Made by a program: the position numbers and the translations under genes
Source: an uncultured Alphaproteobacteria bacterium
GTDB lineage: Bacteria; Pseudomonadota; Alphaproteobacteria; Rhodobacterales; Rhodobacteraceae
Assembly: GCA_902524845.1 (NCBI GenBank)
Contig: CABZEW010000007.1
Span: 1-61,362 of the forward strand
Length of the DNA: 61,362 nt
Direction of reading: 5' to 3'
Notes under the pieces: model-generated
Seen by the model: the letters and a program-made list of their open reading frames with translations, nothing else
Told to the model about the DNA's origin: nothing
Database searches by the model: none
In this document: positions 26,591 to 36,259 of the stretch, piece by piece
Position numbering within the stretch: the first letter of the stretch is position 1
Layout: each line of letters opens with the position of its first letter

Positions 26591-27729
26591 TAATTACTAC
26601 CTCCTGCTCTCAGCTGGTTGAGTGGAAGATACGGAACAACTCCCTGATCCCCTCCAACGTTTTGATCTAAAATTACTTTATCAACCTCACGAAAAATTGA
26701 CTCCATCTTCTCTAGGTACAATCTCTTTCGGGTTACATCTTTGGCTTTAACGTACTCTTCGTAAACTGAAACAAATCTTGCCGCTTCACCTTCACTTTCA
26801 TTCACTACTCTAGCCTTATACCCTTCCGCTTCTTGCACTAATTGAGCAGCCTCTCCTCGAGCTTTAGCCAAAGCCTGATTAGCATAAGCGTCTGCTTGTT
26901 TTTCTAACGTGTCCTTTTCCTGCTCGGCCGCCTGAACATCTCTGAACGCATCGATAACTTCAGCGGGAGGATCTGCCTTATCAAAATTCAGACGTACGAT
27001 ATTTACCCCGCTGTCATAACTGTCCAGCGTGGTCTGTATCAGCGTTCTGACTTCTGCGCTAATCACTGCCCTGTCTCTATTTAAAATTGGCGCAAGCTCT
27101 GACTTGGCTATAACTTCTCTCATTGCAGATTCTGACACCGCTTGTATAGTCTCTCGAGGTTGGGCCAAGTTAAACAAAAATTTTGCCGGATCCGCAATAT
27201 TCCACACCACTGAGAAATCAATATCGACAATGTTTTCATCTCCTGTAAGCATCAACCCTTCGTCTTGGTTGGATGATCTAATTCCTACACCGATGTCCTC
27301 TGTATTTTCCCTCGTAACTGTCAAAACCTCATGAGATATAAGAGGCCATGGCGCGAAATTTAATCCTGACTGACCAGTCCTGTAATATTCTCCTAGCAGA
27401 AGTTCAATAGATTTCTCCTCCGGTTTGACTGTGTAGAAAGATGCGTAAGCCCAAAGCAAGATAGCCGCTACCGCGATTAAACCGTATGAACCCTTCCCTA
27501 TTCCGGGCGATTTTTGTCCTCTTCCACCTCTGCCACCTGATCCACCACCTCCTAGCAGAACCTTAAGCCTTTCTTGTCCCTTTCGTACCATATCATCTAT
27601 CTCGGGAATATTCGTCGGTCTGTCATCTCGAGGCCCCTTGCCACCGCTGCCGTTGCTATTACCCCATGGGCTCTTATTTTCAGAACTTTTTCCCCCACCC
27701 CAAGGGTTCTCATTATCATCGTTCGGCAT
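26590..27729 (-). CDS. hflK: HflK, regulator of FtsH protease
   Basis: A 379-residue SPFH protein. The N-terminal about 75 residues are rich in Gly, Asn, Ser and Pro (NPWGGGKSSENKSPWG), as usual for HflK. A membrane span lies at about 82-100, then the SPFH domain and a coiled helical tail (EAAQLVQEAEGYKARVVNES). First gene of hflK-hflC-DUF2065-degQ. The 70 bases between it and gor probably hold the promoter. Confidence 0.95.
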   Translation of the reverse strand: MPNDDNENPWGGGKSSENKSPWGNSNGSGGKGPRDDRPTNIPEIDDMVRKGQERLKVLLGGGGSGGRGGRGQKSPGIGKGSYGLIAVAAILLWAYASFYTVKPEEKSIELLLGEYYRTGQSGLNFAPWPLISHEVLTVTRENTEDIGVGIRSSNQDEGLMLTGDENIVDIDFSVVWNIADPAKFLFNLAQPRETIQAVSESAMREVIAKSELAPILNRDRAVISAEVRTLIQTTLDSYDSGVNIVRLNFDKADPPAEVIDAFRDVQAAEQEKDTLEKQADAYANQALAKARGEAAQLVQEAEGYKARVVNESEGEAARFVSVYEEYVKAKDVTRKRLYLEKMESIFREVDKVILDQNVGGDQGVVPYLPLNQLRAGGSN

Positions 27730-27799
27730 AGTTATTCCTTTTTAAAAACTGTTGTGTCGTATAGATGCTTATTAATTTCAGAATTTCAAGTGTATGTGA

Positions 27800-29131
27800 T
27801 CAATTTAAAGTAACTAGTTCTTCTGCCGCAGTTGGATGCACCGCGCAAGTAGCATCAAAATCGCTTTTTGTTGCTCCCATTTTGACAGCTACAGCAGCTA
27901 TTTGTATAAGTTCAGCCGCACCATCGCCAACAATGTGCACACCTAGTATTTTGTCCGATTTTTTTTCCACTATCATTTTCATGAGAGTTTTTTGTGGATT
28001 GCCTGATAATTGATTTTTCATAGGCTTAAACTCAGTCTTGTATACTACGAAAATAATACCTTTCTTTTCTACCTCTAGCTCTGACAAACCAACCGTTCCA
28101 ACCTCGGGCTTAGTAAAAACTGCTTTAGGAACCAAATGGTGGTCGGGGATAGTTGGTTTGTTATTGAAAACCGTGTTTACGAAAGCTATGCCGTCACGTA
28201 TGGCTACTGGTGTGAGGTTTAATCTATCAGTTACATCACCTATAGCATAAACATTTGAGATGTTTGTCCTTTGATATTCATCAACTAAAACTGCATCTTT
28301 TTCCAAATTAACACCCAGCTTTTCAAGACCAAGATTTTCTATATTTGGCTTCCTGCCAGTAGCGCAAACAACTTCGTTAACTACTAATTGTTGATTGTTG
28401 CTCAAAGCCGCTGAAAGTCCCTTAGAACATTTCGTAACACTTTCGATCATTGTATTAAGTACAACATTAACACCTTTATCTTCAAGCCCTTGCCTTACTA
28501 AAGATGAAATATCACAATCAAACCCTCTTAACAAATTATCCCCCCTGTGAACAAGTGTAACCTCGGCCCCCAGCCCATTAAAAATTGAGGCGAACTCACA
28601 AGCTATATACCCAGCACCATAAATTACTATTTTTTTTGGAAGATTTTTCATCATGAAAATATCATCAGATGACTTTGTGAGCTGGACACCATGGAACTTG
28701 GGTTTCTTAGGCTTTCCACCGGTAGCTAAAAGAATGTGTTTTGCTTCTATAACTTTCTTGTTATCCAGCTCGATCGCATTTAACCCTTTTAACTTTGCGA
28801 AATTTTCATAGATCTCGACTCCAGAGTTTTCCAGGTTTTTTTTATATGCTACCTCTAATCTGTCTATCTCGTTATTTCTAGCTGCCACCATCTGTTGCCA
28901 GTCAAAATTCACACCTTTAATATTCCATCCATACCCTTTACTGTCACTGAAATATTGACTGAACTCTGCGGCATAAACCATTAACTTTTTAGGGACGCAT
29001 CCTCGTATTACACAAGTCCCTCCAACACGAGACGATTCAGCTATACCAACGCTGAACCCCTGTGACGCAGCTAGTCTTGCTGAACGAACTCCTCCTGACC
29101 CTGCACCTATAACGAATAAATCATACATCAA
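27800..29131 (-). CDS. gor: Glutathione-disulfide reductase
   Basis: A 443-residue FAD disulfide reductase. The redox-active pair is in GGTCVIRGCVPKK (Cys40, Cys45). FAD site GAGSGG (10-14), NADP site YGAGYIACEFASIFNGLG, and C-terminal HPTAAEELV with the catalytic His. It regenerates glutathione. Starts 6 bases after the rpiA stop, an arrangement shared with many Rhodobacterales. Confidence 0.94.
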   Translation of the reverse strand: MMYDLFVIGAGSGGVRSARLAASQGFSVGIAESSRVGGTCVIRGCVPKKLMVYAAEFSQYFSDSKGYGWNIKGVNFDWQQMVAARNNEIDRLEVAYKKNLENSGVEIYENFAKLKGLNAIELDNKKVIEAKHILLATGGKPKKPKFHGVQLTKSSDDIFMMKNLPKKIVIYGAGYIACEFASIFNGLGAEVTLVHRGDNLLRGFDCDISSLVRQGLEDKGVNVVLNTMIESVTKCSKGLSAALSNNQQLVVNEVVCATGRKPNIENLGLEKLGVNLEKDAVLVDEYQRTNISNVYAIGDVTDRLNLTPVAIRDGIAFVNTVFNNKPTIPDHHLVPKAVFTKPEVGTVGLSELEVEKKGIIFVVYKTEFKPMKNQLSGNPQKTLMKMIVEKKSDKILGVHIVGDGAAELIQIAAVAVKMGATKSDFDATCAVHPTAAEELVTLN

Positions 29132-29137
29132 AGTCTC

Positions 29138-29827
29138 CTAAATGATCCTACAACTTCCATCATTTTCTCCAATAATAACTTTAGTGGCCATCTCTATGAA
29201 CAAACCTATTTCAACAACCCCAACAATTCTACACAAACCTTGATATAGTAAATTCATATCTTGAATTTCATTCAAATGTAAATCCAGAATATAATTTTGT
29301 TGATCGGTTACGTATTTACCAGAAGAAGAGCTCCTGAAATAAACTTTGGGCATTTTATAGCCCAATCTAATTAACAATCTTTCCACAGCATCTCTTGTCC
29401 TCTCAGAACCAAATCGTATGATTTCGACTGGAAGGGGAAATTTTCCTAGTTTGGAAACAATTTTTGAGCCATCAACTATGACTATAAACTGCTTAGAATA
29501 ACTCGCAACGATCTTTTCCATTAAAAGCGCGCCACCACCACCTTTAATTAAATTGCTTTTGGGATCCACCTCATCTGCACCATCGATAACCACATCAAGT
29601 TCGTCAACTTGATCTAAATCTATAATATTGATACCAAGTCTTGTTGCAAGACTCGTTGTTTCCCTAGAAGTTGAAACTGCACTTATTGATAGTCCTTTTG
29701 CAACAAAAGTTTCATGAATTTCTTTAATTAGAAAATTTACTGTTGATCCAGTACCAAGTCCAAAAACTTTATAAGGATCTATAAACTTAATAGATTTTGA
29801 AGCTGCAATTTGCTTACCAGAAATTAT
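29138..29827 (-). CDS. rpiA: Ribose-5-phosphate isomerase A, no standard start codon
   Basis: Interconverts ribose-5-phosphate and ribulose-5-phosphate. The frame contains the RpiA signatures GLGTGSTVNF, VVIDGADEVDP and LIKGGGGALL, and runs unbroken from just after a TAA at 29858-29860. Between that stop and the conserved region there is no in-frame ATG, GTG or TTG. The best candidates are ATA at 29827 or ATT at 29824, with GGAGA a good distance upstream, giving about 229 residues (normal size). An ATG at 29832 is out of frame and hits TAA after two codons; one extra base there would restore a normal N-terminus. Same frame as the thiN-like gene before it. Confidence 0.85.
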   Translation of the reverse strand: MISGKQIAASKSIKFIDPYKVFGLGTGSTVNFLIKEIHETFVAKGLSISAVSTSRETTSLATRLGINIIDLDQVDELDVVIDGADEVDPKSNLIKGGGGALLMEKIVASYSKQFIVIVDGSKIVSKLGKFPLPVEIIRFGSERTRDAVERLLIRLGYKMPKVYFRSSSSGKYVTDQQNYILDLHLNEIQDMNLLYQGLCRIVGVVEIGLFIEMATKVIIGENDGSCRII

Positions 29828-29857
29828 CTCATCTCTCCACTTTTCTGAGTTCCAAGC

Positions 29858-30544
29858 TTACATCGAATTATAAAGTAAATCTAGATGCCGACTAGAAAAT
29901 ATACCAAGCATACCTGATCCCTTGTAAGAAATTTTTACATTTTTACTCGTAGACACATTGGAGGTTCCAATCTTACCAACAGAGGAGAAAATAATATTTT
30001 CAACAGGATATTTTAGACCAATTGCCTCAACATTTTTTATATCTTTAAGAGGATATAAAGATACTCTTGAATTGATAGGAAGTTTAATTGAAAATTCATT
30101 TGGTAGATGAAAAATAATATCTCTTTTCCCAACCAAAAAAATCAGGCGTTTATGCCTTGCAAGCGAGGTACAAGCAGCCAGAAAGTGGTCAAGTCTTTGA
30201 TCCATAAAGCCTAGAGCTATTATTTTTTTTGATTTAATGGAAGAGATACACTTATCAAAATCAGTTGAGTCTTGTTCCTTAATTTTAATTAACTTACTTC
30301 CCTTGCCAACCCACTTTTCAGGAGATACTACAGAATCTAAATCCCCTATTATATATTTTGGCACTGATTGAGTTGGAAGGAAATTTGCCCCTCCATCTGC
30401 TGCCACCAGATCCTCAGTTAGATTTAAGCTTCTTGAAAGAAGAGTTTTAGAGAAGCCAGCCCCACCTACTAGCGTAACGTTATCTCTTAATTCAAGTACT
30501 TCTATCAATTTATTAGACATGGTAAAGATGCTTCTCTTTGGCAT
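29858..30544 (-). CDS. Thiamine diphosphokinase
   Basis: A 228-residue protein of the thiamin pyrophosphokinase family, which makes thiamine diphosphate from thiamine and ATP. Motifs: VAADGGANF, YIIGDLDSV, EQDSTDFDKC (the substrate- and metal-binding Asp set) and GFMDQRLDH. An internal ATG at codon 9 is an alternative start. It ends with ATG-TAA and the rpiA frame continues in phase directly after that stop. No TPP riboswitch was recognised. Confidence 0.85.
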   Translation of the reverse strand: MPKRSIFTMSNKLIEVLELRDNVTLVGGAGFSKTLLSRSLNLTEDLVAADGGANFLPTQSVPKYIIGDLDSVVSPEKWVGKGSKLIKIKEQDSTDFDKCISSIKSKKIIALGFMDQRLDHFLAACTSLARHKRLIFLVGKRDIIFHLPNEFSIKLPINSRVSLYPLKDIKNVEAIGLKYPVENIIFSSVGKIGTSNVSTSKNVKISYKGSGMLGIFSSRHLDLLYNSM

Positions 30545-30552
30545 TGATGTTT

Positions 30553-30765
30553 TTATTTTTTTTTGTTTGGTGCCCCTATTCCTTTAAACAGAGCTTTGAA
30601 GGGCCACGCCCAGAATACTCCTGCTATAACATATACTAGTAGTTCAATTAATAAGTTTGGTCTTTCAAAATACGCAAGGAGGTTCAACACCAATACTATA
30701 TAAATAGGCAGCCAAAGTAACAAAACTAGAAGAACAAATACTCGTTTTAATTTGTAAAAAAACAT
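30553..30765 (-). CDS. DUF2842 membrane protein
   Basis: A 70-residue protein with two membrane spans and the conserved C-terminal WAWPFKALFKGIG of DUF2842, a small family common in alphaproteobacteria. Function unknown. Located 18 bases after purA and 8 before the thiamine kinase gene, all in the same direction. Confidence 0.82.
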   Translation of the reverse strand: MFFYKLKRVFVLLVLLLWLPIYIVLVLNLLAYFERPNLLIELLVYVIAGVFWAWPFKALFKGIGAPNKKK

Positions 30766-30783
30766 CTTTTTGCTGCTCGATAC

Positions 30784-32070
30784 TTAAAATGGGTTAGTTA
30801 TCAAAATTGTTTGATTTCTTTCTGGCCCTGTTGAAATAATCGAAACAGTGGTTTCAGTTAGCTCCTCGATCCTCTGAACATAAGCCCTTGCCTTCGTAGG
30901 CATCTGGTCAATTTTTTCTAATCCTACCGTACTGGTATTCCACCCATCAATTTCCTCAAAAATTGGTATAAGTCTATTAGCCGTTGAAGTGGTGACAGGA
31001 AAATCCGCAAACTCTTCTTCCTCAACTCTATAACCAATACAAATCTTTATTTTTTCAAGCTTATCTAAAACATCAATTTTTGTAAGTGCCAGACTAGTAA
31101 TACCATTAAGTAAGCAACTTCTTCTAACTAGAGGCGCATCGAACCAACCACATCTTCTGTCTCGACCTGTAACAGTCCCCTTCTCATTTCCCTCTTCTGC
31201 CAAATACTGACCAATATCATCGAACAACTCAGTGGGCATCGGTCCCTCTCCGACTCGAGTGGTATATGCCTTAGTGATTCCTAGAACAGAGTTAATTTTA
31301 TTATGAGCGATCCCACTACCAAGAGCTGCTGAAGCCGCATTTGTTGAAGAAGAAGTAACAAAAGGGTAGGTACCAAAATCTACATCTAGCATAGAGCCTT
31401 GCGCTCCCTCAAATAAAATATTTTTATTTTTTGCAATTTGCTCATTTAAAAGTTTCCAAACTGGTTTTATAAAACCACAAATTTTATTGCCTACTTTCAT
31501 TAATTCATTAAAAAGTTCTTCCTCGTCAATAGCGTGAGCACCTAAGCCCACTCTTAGGATATCGTGATGCGCTTTTATGACATTTAATTTTCTTTTTACT
31601 TCACTTATGTCTTTTAGATCACAAGCTCTTAATGCCCTTCTTCCAACCTTATCTTCATAAGCTGGTCCAATTCCCCTACCGGTTGTACCTATTTTTTCTT
31701 TTCCAGCTTTTTGTTCGCGTAAAAGATCTAGATCTTTGTGGAAGGGTAGTATAAGCGGAGTATTCTCAGAAATTATAAGCCGATCGCTACCAACCTTTAT
31801 GCCCCTAGCGTTTAGTTGGTCAATTTCTTCTAATAATTTCCATGGATCTAACACTACTCCATTTCCGATTACCACAATCTTATTATTTCGTATGATACCA
31901 GACGGTAATAGGGAAAGCTTGAATACTTGATCACCTATAACCAATGTGTGACCAGCATTGTGTCCACCTTGAAATCTAACTATTGTGTCTGCTTCCGAAG
32001 AAAGCAAATCCACAATTTTTCCCTTCCCCTCGTCGCCCCATTGCGTTCCTATGACAATTAAATTGCTCAT
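30784..32070 (-). CDS. purA: Adenylosuccinate synthetase
   Basis: A 428-residue GTP-dependent enzyme that converts IMP and aspartate to adenylosuccinate, the first step to AMP. N-terminal P-loop GTQWGDEGKGKIVDLL, GGHNAGHTL, IGTTGRGIGPAYEDK, FEGAQGSMLDVDFGTYPFVTSS and GRDRRCGWFDAP are all present. Follows serA by 12 bases. Confidence 0.97.
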   Translation of the reverse strand: MSNLIVIGTQWGDEGKGKIVDLLSSEADTIVRFQGGHNAGHTLVIGDQVFKLSLLPSGIIRNNKIVVIGNGVVLDPWKLLEEIDQLNARGIKVGSDRLIISENTPLILPFHKDLDLLREQKAGKEKIGTTGRGIGPAYEDKVGRRALRACDLKDISEVKRKLNVIKAHHDILRVGLGAHAIDEEELFNELMKVGNKICGFIKPVWKLLNEQIAKNKNILFEGAQGSMLDVDFGTYPFVTSSSTNAASAALGSGIAHNKINSVLGITKAYTTRVGEGPMPTELFDDIGQYLAEEGNEKGTVTGRDRRCGWFDAPLVRRSCLLNGITSLALTKIDVLDKLEKIKICIGYRVEEEEFADFPVTTSTANRLIPIFEEIDGWNTSTVGLEKIDQMPTKARAYVQRIEELTETTVSIISTGPERNQTILITNPF

Positions 32071-32082
32071 TCCGTGACCTAA

Positions 32083-33693
32083 TCAGATTTCAAAACTTAA
32101 CGTTTTTGCCTCTTTTACTCCCTTAAGACGCTTTATTCTATCCAAATTCTTTGAGTCTATTTTTTCATCAATCCCTAGTAGAGCCAGTGCTAAGCCAGCT
32201 TTTTCCTTTCGACCTAGAGAAAAAGTTGCTATGTTCACGTTCATCTCTCCCAAAGTCATTCCTAATAGTCCAATAAAGCCCGGCGTATCGATATTTGATG
32301 TATAAAGCATAAAATTCTGCGGCATTGTATCCATATCAATTCCATTTATTTGAATAAATCTGGGCTGTCCATCGGAATAGACCGTCCCAGCTGCGGATCT
32401 TATGGAGTTCTCCGTTTTCACCAAAATTCTAATATACGATCCAAACGCTCCCTGCGAGCTTTTTTTAATTTCACTAATTGATATCCCTCGTTCTCTAGCA
32501 AAAATCAAGGATGACACAAGATTTACAGAACCAACACCAACAATTGGGTTAAGAATTGCAGCTACGATTGAGCACGTCAATGGTCTCGTATTCAATTCAC
32601 CAACTGAGCCCACATATTCAATATTTATCTCTTCAAGACCTGTTTCGATAAGCTGACCTATAAAACCACCCAACACATTAGAGAGTTTTACCCAAGGTTT
32701 AAGCAAAGGTGCCTCTGCGGCAGAAATAGATGGTGAGTTTATAGAATTTGTAATTGCACCTTCTTGCAAATAATCTGCTATCTGTTCAGCAACTTGCTGG
32801 GCAACCTTATCCTGAGCTTCCGAAGTAGAAGCACCAAGATGCGGCGTGCACACCACATTCTCTAAGGCAAACAAAGGGTTGCCTACTGCCGGCTCTGTGC
32901 TAAATACGTCAAAAGCAGCTGCCGCAATTGATTTTTCTTTCAATGCGTTTGCAAGCGCCGTCTCATCTACTAGACCTCCTCTCGCACAATTAACCAGGAT
33001 AGCTGTATCTTTCATTTTTTTTATGAGCGCCGTATTTATTATATTTGTAGTTTTATCGGTCTTTGGTACATGTAATGAAATTATGTCACTTTCGCTCACT
33101 AGCTTTTCTAGGGTCTTAACTTTTTCAATACCAAGACGTTGCACCCTCTCGTCTGTTAAAAAAGGATCGAAAGCCTTAACTTTGAGTTTAAGCCCCAAAG
33201 CACGATCTGCAACAATAGAACCGATATTCCCAACCCCAATTAACCCCAAGGTTTTCCCTGTTAATTCTTGTCCCATAAATCTTGATTTTTCCCACTTTCC
33301 ATTTTTTGTTGATTGATCAGCTGCGGGAATTTGTCTACAAGCAGCAAAAATCATGGCCAGAGTATGTTCTGCTGTGGTTATTGCATTGCCATGGGGAGTA
33401 TTCATTACCACTATACCCTTCAAGGATGCCGCTTTTAGATCAATATTATCAATCCCTATGCCTGCTCTGCCAATAACCTGCAAATTTTTCCCCCTATCTA
33501 TGACTTCTTTAGAGACTTTACTAGCAGATCTGATTATCAGTCCCGCATAAGGTTCAATAACTTCAATAAGTTTATTACTTGTTCCACAATCTGGCATGTA
33601 ATCAAACTCTATATTATTTTTCTGAAGAGTTTCTAACGCCTTCTTTGAAATCTTATCAGATAGTAAAACTTTATTTTTTACTTTCATTGCCAT
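32083..33693 (-). CDS. serA: D-3-phosphoglycerate dehydrogenase
   Basis: A 536-residue SerA of the long type: substrate domain, NAD domain (GLIGVGNIGSIVADRA), catalytic Arg (NCARGGLVDE), Glu and His (CTPHLGAST), an intervening domain (about 320-450) and a C-terminal ACT domain (about 460-535) that usually mediates serine feedback. First step of serine synthesis. It follows serC by 6 bases, so serine synthesis is one unit with purA behind it. Confidence 0.96.
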   Translation of the reverse strand: MAMKVKNKVLLSDKISKKALETLQKNNIEFDYMPDCGTSNKLIEVIEPYAGLIIRSASKVSKEVIDRGKNLQVIGRAGIGIDNIDLKAASLKGIVVMNTPHGNAITTAEHTLAMIFAACRQIPAADQSTKNGKWEKSRFMGQELTGKTLGLIGVGNIGSIVADRALGLKLKVKAFDPFLTDERVQRLGIEKVKTLEKLVSESDIISLHVPKTDKTTNIINTALIKKMKDTAILVNCARGGLVDETALANALKEKSIAAAAFDVFSTEPAVGNPLFALENVVCTPHLGASTSEAQDKVAQQVAEQIADYLQEGAITNSINSPSISAAEAPLLKPWVKLSNVLGGFIGQLIETGLEEINIEYVGSVGELNTRPLTCSIVAAILNPIVGVGSVNLVSSLIFARERGISISEIKKSSQGAFGSYIRILVKTENSIRSAAGTVYSDGQPRFIQINGIDMDTMPQNFMLYTSNIDTPGFIGLLGMTLGEMNVNIATFSLGRKEKAGLALALLGIDEKIDSKNLDRIKRLKGVKEAKTLSFEI

Positions 33694-33699
33694 TTATCT

Positions 33700-34860
33700 T
33701 TAGTAACTTGATATTATTTCGTAAAAACACCAATCTAACCAGGGTAATAATTTTTTAATATCATCCAGGTCAATTGTTGCTCCACACCAAATTCTTAAAC
33801 CTGGTGGAGCATTTCTGTGACCTTTGATATCAAAGGCAGCTTTTTCAGCTTCTAAAAGCCCAACAAATTCTTTAACAAAGTGATTTTTTTGATCTTGGTT
33901 AAGTGCAACAAACCTATGGTCTGAAAACTTCAAACATACTGAAGTATTCGACCGATTACCTGGATCACTTGCGAGATTTTCTATCCAAGATCTCTGATCG
34001 ACCCACCCTTGTAAGCATTCAAAGTTTTCGTTACTTCTTCGAATTGTTTCTGTCAAACCACCAAGCTCCTTTATCCACAACAGGCTATCCAGTGCGTCCG
34101 CAACACAAAACATAGAGGGAGTATTTAGAGTTTCTCCCTGATAAACTCCCTCAATCAAACTATTATCTTTAACTAATCTAAATATCTTTGGCAGTGGCCT
34201 TTCAGGATTATATGTTGTGAGGCGTTTGAGAGCATTAGGGCTTAAGACAATAACACCATGCCCTCCTTCACCACCGAGAACCTTTTGCCAAGAAAAAGAA
34301 ACTGCATCGAGTTTCTCCCAGTCTAATTCTTGTGAAAACACTGCGGAAGTAGCATCACAAAGCACTAATCTATCGTCATTCTTTTCAATCCAGTTTGCAT
34401 TGGGAACACGAACCCCGGAAGTGGTTCCATTCCATGTAAAACAAACGTCTGAATTCCTTGCAACTGAAGTAAGTTTTGGCAAATCTCCGTATCCCGCTCT
34501 GTGAACTCTACAATCAGCTAAATTTAATTGATCAACTGCGTCCTCAGCCCAATCGTTACCAAATGACTCCCATGCCAACATAGTGGTCTCATTTTTACCT
34601 AATAGCGACCACATCAATAGCTCAAAAGCTCCTGTATCAGAGCCTGGAACTATCGCGACCCGGTAGCCTTTAGGCAGTTCGAGTATTTCTCCTGTTAATT
34701 CGATTAACGTTTTGATTTGTTGAAGTGGTTTTTTTGCTCTATGAGACCTTCCTAGATAGGCTAGTTTCTCAATTGCATTGGCGTTCCATCCAGGTCTTTT
34801 TGGACATGGACCTGACGAGAATAAGGGCCTGGAAGGCTTTAGTAATGGCTTCGTATTCAC
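33700..34860 (-). CDS. serC: Phosphoserine aminotransferase
   Basis: A 386-residue PLP enzyme converting phosphohydroxypyruvate to phosphoserine. The start (RPLFSSGPCPKRPGW), PLP lysine region (VSFSWQKVLGGEGGHGV) and C-terminal GLRIWCGATI match the alphaproteobacterial SerC group. The 46-base leader after glmM contains a weak AAGTTA/TAACTT stem; no firm RNA motif is claimed. Confidence 0.94.
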   Translation of the reverse strand: MNTKPLLKPSRPLFSSGPCPKRPGWNANAIEKLAYLGRSHRAKKPLQQIKTLIELTGEILELPKGYRVAIVPGSDTGAFELLMWSLLGKNETTMLAWESFGNDWAEDAVDQLNLADCRVHRAGYGDLPKLTSVARNSDVCFTWNGTTSGVRVPNANWIEKNDDRLVLCDATSAVFSQELDWEKLDAVSFSWQKVLGGEGGHGVIVLSPNALKRLTTYNPERPLPKIFRLVKDNSLIEGVYQGETLNTPSMFCVADALDSLLWIKELGGLTETIRRSNENFECLQGWVDQRSWIENLASDPGNRSNTSVCLKFSDHRFVALNQDQKNHFVKEFVGLLEAEKAAFDIKGHRNAPPGLRIWCGATIDLDDIKKLLPWLDWCFYEIISSY

Positions 34861-34906
34861 AACTATCCTGTTTTCATTAATATTTAAAGAAGTTATTTTT
34901 TTAACT

Positions 34907-36244
34907 TTAGTTCTTTTTCAATATAGATAAGCAAGTGTCAATAGTTTCTTGCAACATTTCTTTTTCTTTGTGTTCAACCATTAATCTGACAACGTCTTCG
35001 GTACCAGATTTCCTAATGAGAATACGGCCTTTACCCCTCAATGAATGCTCAACGTTTCCCAGCATATTTCTTATTTGCTCATTTTTTTCAAAATCATTGC
35101 ATTTTTGAGCATCTATATTAATTAACGATTGAGGAAACGGATTAAATAAATCGAAAATCTGGCTTGCTCTTTTTTGACTCTCCACCAAAATACATAGTAC
35201 TTGCAACGAAGTTATTAAGCCGTCACCCGCGTTAGAATAATCGGTCAGGATTAAGTGACCCGATTGCTCACCCCCTAAGTTTAACCCTTCCTTTTTCATA
35301 CGCTTTGAGACATTTTTGTCACCTACCTGGGTACGAATTAACCTTACTCCTATTTTTTCTAAGTATAGTTCAAGGGCAAGGTTAGACATAACTGTTGCTA
35401 CTACAGTGTTTTTATTTAGGAAATTTTTATCTATCCAGGCTTTGGCTAGAAGCCCAAGAACTTGATCTCCATTGGCGCATAGTCCTTTCTCATCTATAAA
35501 TAAGACCCTGTCAGCATCCCCATCCAGACAAATTCCTATATCCGCTCCAGTTTCCAAAACAGCTTTTTGTGCTTTTTCTGGTTTGGTAGAACCACACTCC
35601 TCGTTAATATTAAACCCATCTGGATTGACAGCAACAGAGAAAACCTCTGCACCAAGCTCACTCAGAATTTGGGGCAAAATCTTGTATGCAGCGCCATTGG
35701 CACAATCCGCTACTATCTTCATTCCATTTAGGGTTAAACTAGTTGGAACAGTGATCTTTGCAAATTCTGTATAACGACCAAGAACATCGTTTATTCTACT
35801 TGCTTTACCCAGTTTACTTGGAACCACCAATTGTGGTTTGTTTATAACCTCCTTGCTTATCAGTTCTTCAATTTTTGTATCTATTTTCAAACCATCATTA
35901 TCAAAAAACTTTATACCATTGTCTTCGTATGGGTTATGGGATGCTGAAATCATAATCCCTAGGTCTGCTCTTAAGGATTTTGTAAGAAAACTTACTGCTG
36001 GCGTTGGCAAAGGCCCAAGTAAGTTCACCTCCCAGCCCATAGAGATGAACCCAGCGGTTAGTGCGTTCTCAACCATGTAACCAGACCTTCTAGTATCTTT
36101 ACCTATAAGAACCTTTGGAAATTTTAAATTTTTTCCTATCACATGACCTGTTGATATAGCAATTTTCAGAATCGTTTCTGCGTCAATTGGATAAGTATTT
36201 GTCTTTCCCCTTATTCCATCAGTTCCGAATATATTCACTGCCAT
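34907..36244 (-). CDS. glmM: Phosphoglucosamine mutase
   Basis: A 445-residue alpha-D-phosphohexomutase making glucosamine-1-phosphate for peptidoglycan and LPS. Start FGTDGIRG, phosphoserine loop ISASHNPYEDNGIKFF (Ser102), metal loop CLDGDADRV, sugar loop GGEQSGH and phosphate loop RKSGTEDVVRLMVE. Located 15 bases after folP, a common alphaproteobacterial pairing. Confidence 0.96.
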   Translation of the reverse strand: MAVNIFGTDGIRGKTNTYPIDAETILKIAISTGHVIGKNLKFPKVLIGKDTRRSGYMVENALTAGFISMGWEVNLLGPLPTPAVSFLTKSLRADLGIMISASHNPYEDNGIKFFDNDGLKIDTKIEELISKEVINKPQLVVPSKLGKASRINDVLGRYTEFAKITVPTSLTLNGMKIVADCANGAAYKILPQILSELGAEVFSVAVNPDGFNINEECGSTKPEKAQKAVLETGADIGICLDGDADRVLFIDEKGLCANGDQVLGLLAKAWIDKNFLNKNTVVATVMSNLALELYLEKIGVRLIRTQVGDKNVSKRMKKEGLNLGGEQSGHLILTDYSNAGDGLITSLQVLCILVESQKRASQIFDLFNPFPQSLINIDAQKCNDFEKNEQIRNMLGNVEHSLRGKGRILIRKSGTEDVVRLMVEHKEKEMLQETIDTCLSILKKN

Positions 36245-36259
36245 TTCTGCAACCTTATT

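Noticed and set aside
32402-33550. Several open frames antisense to serA
   Set aside because: Composition mirrors the serA codons; no domain seen. Treated as shadows.
34890-34907. AAGTTA/TAACTT stem before serC as a possible serC leader RNA
   Set aside because: The stem is short, AT-only apart from one pair, partly inside the glmM stop, and I cannot match it to the known leader motif.
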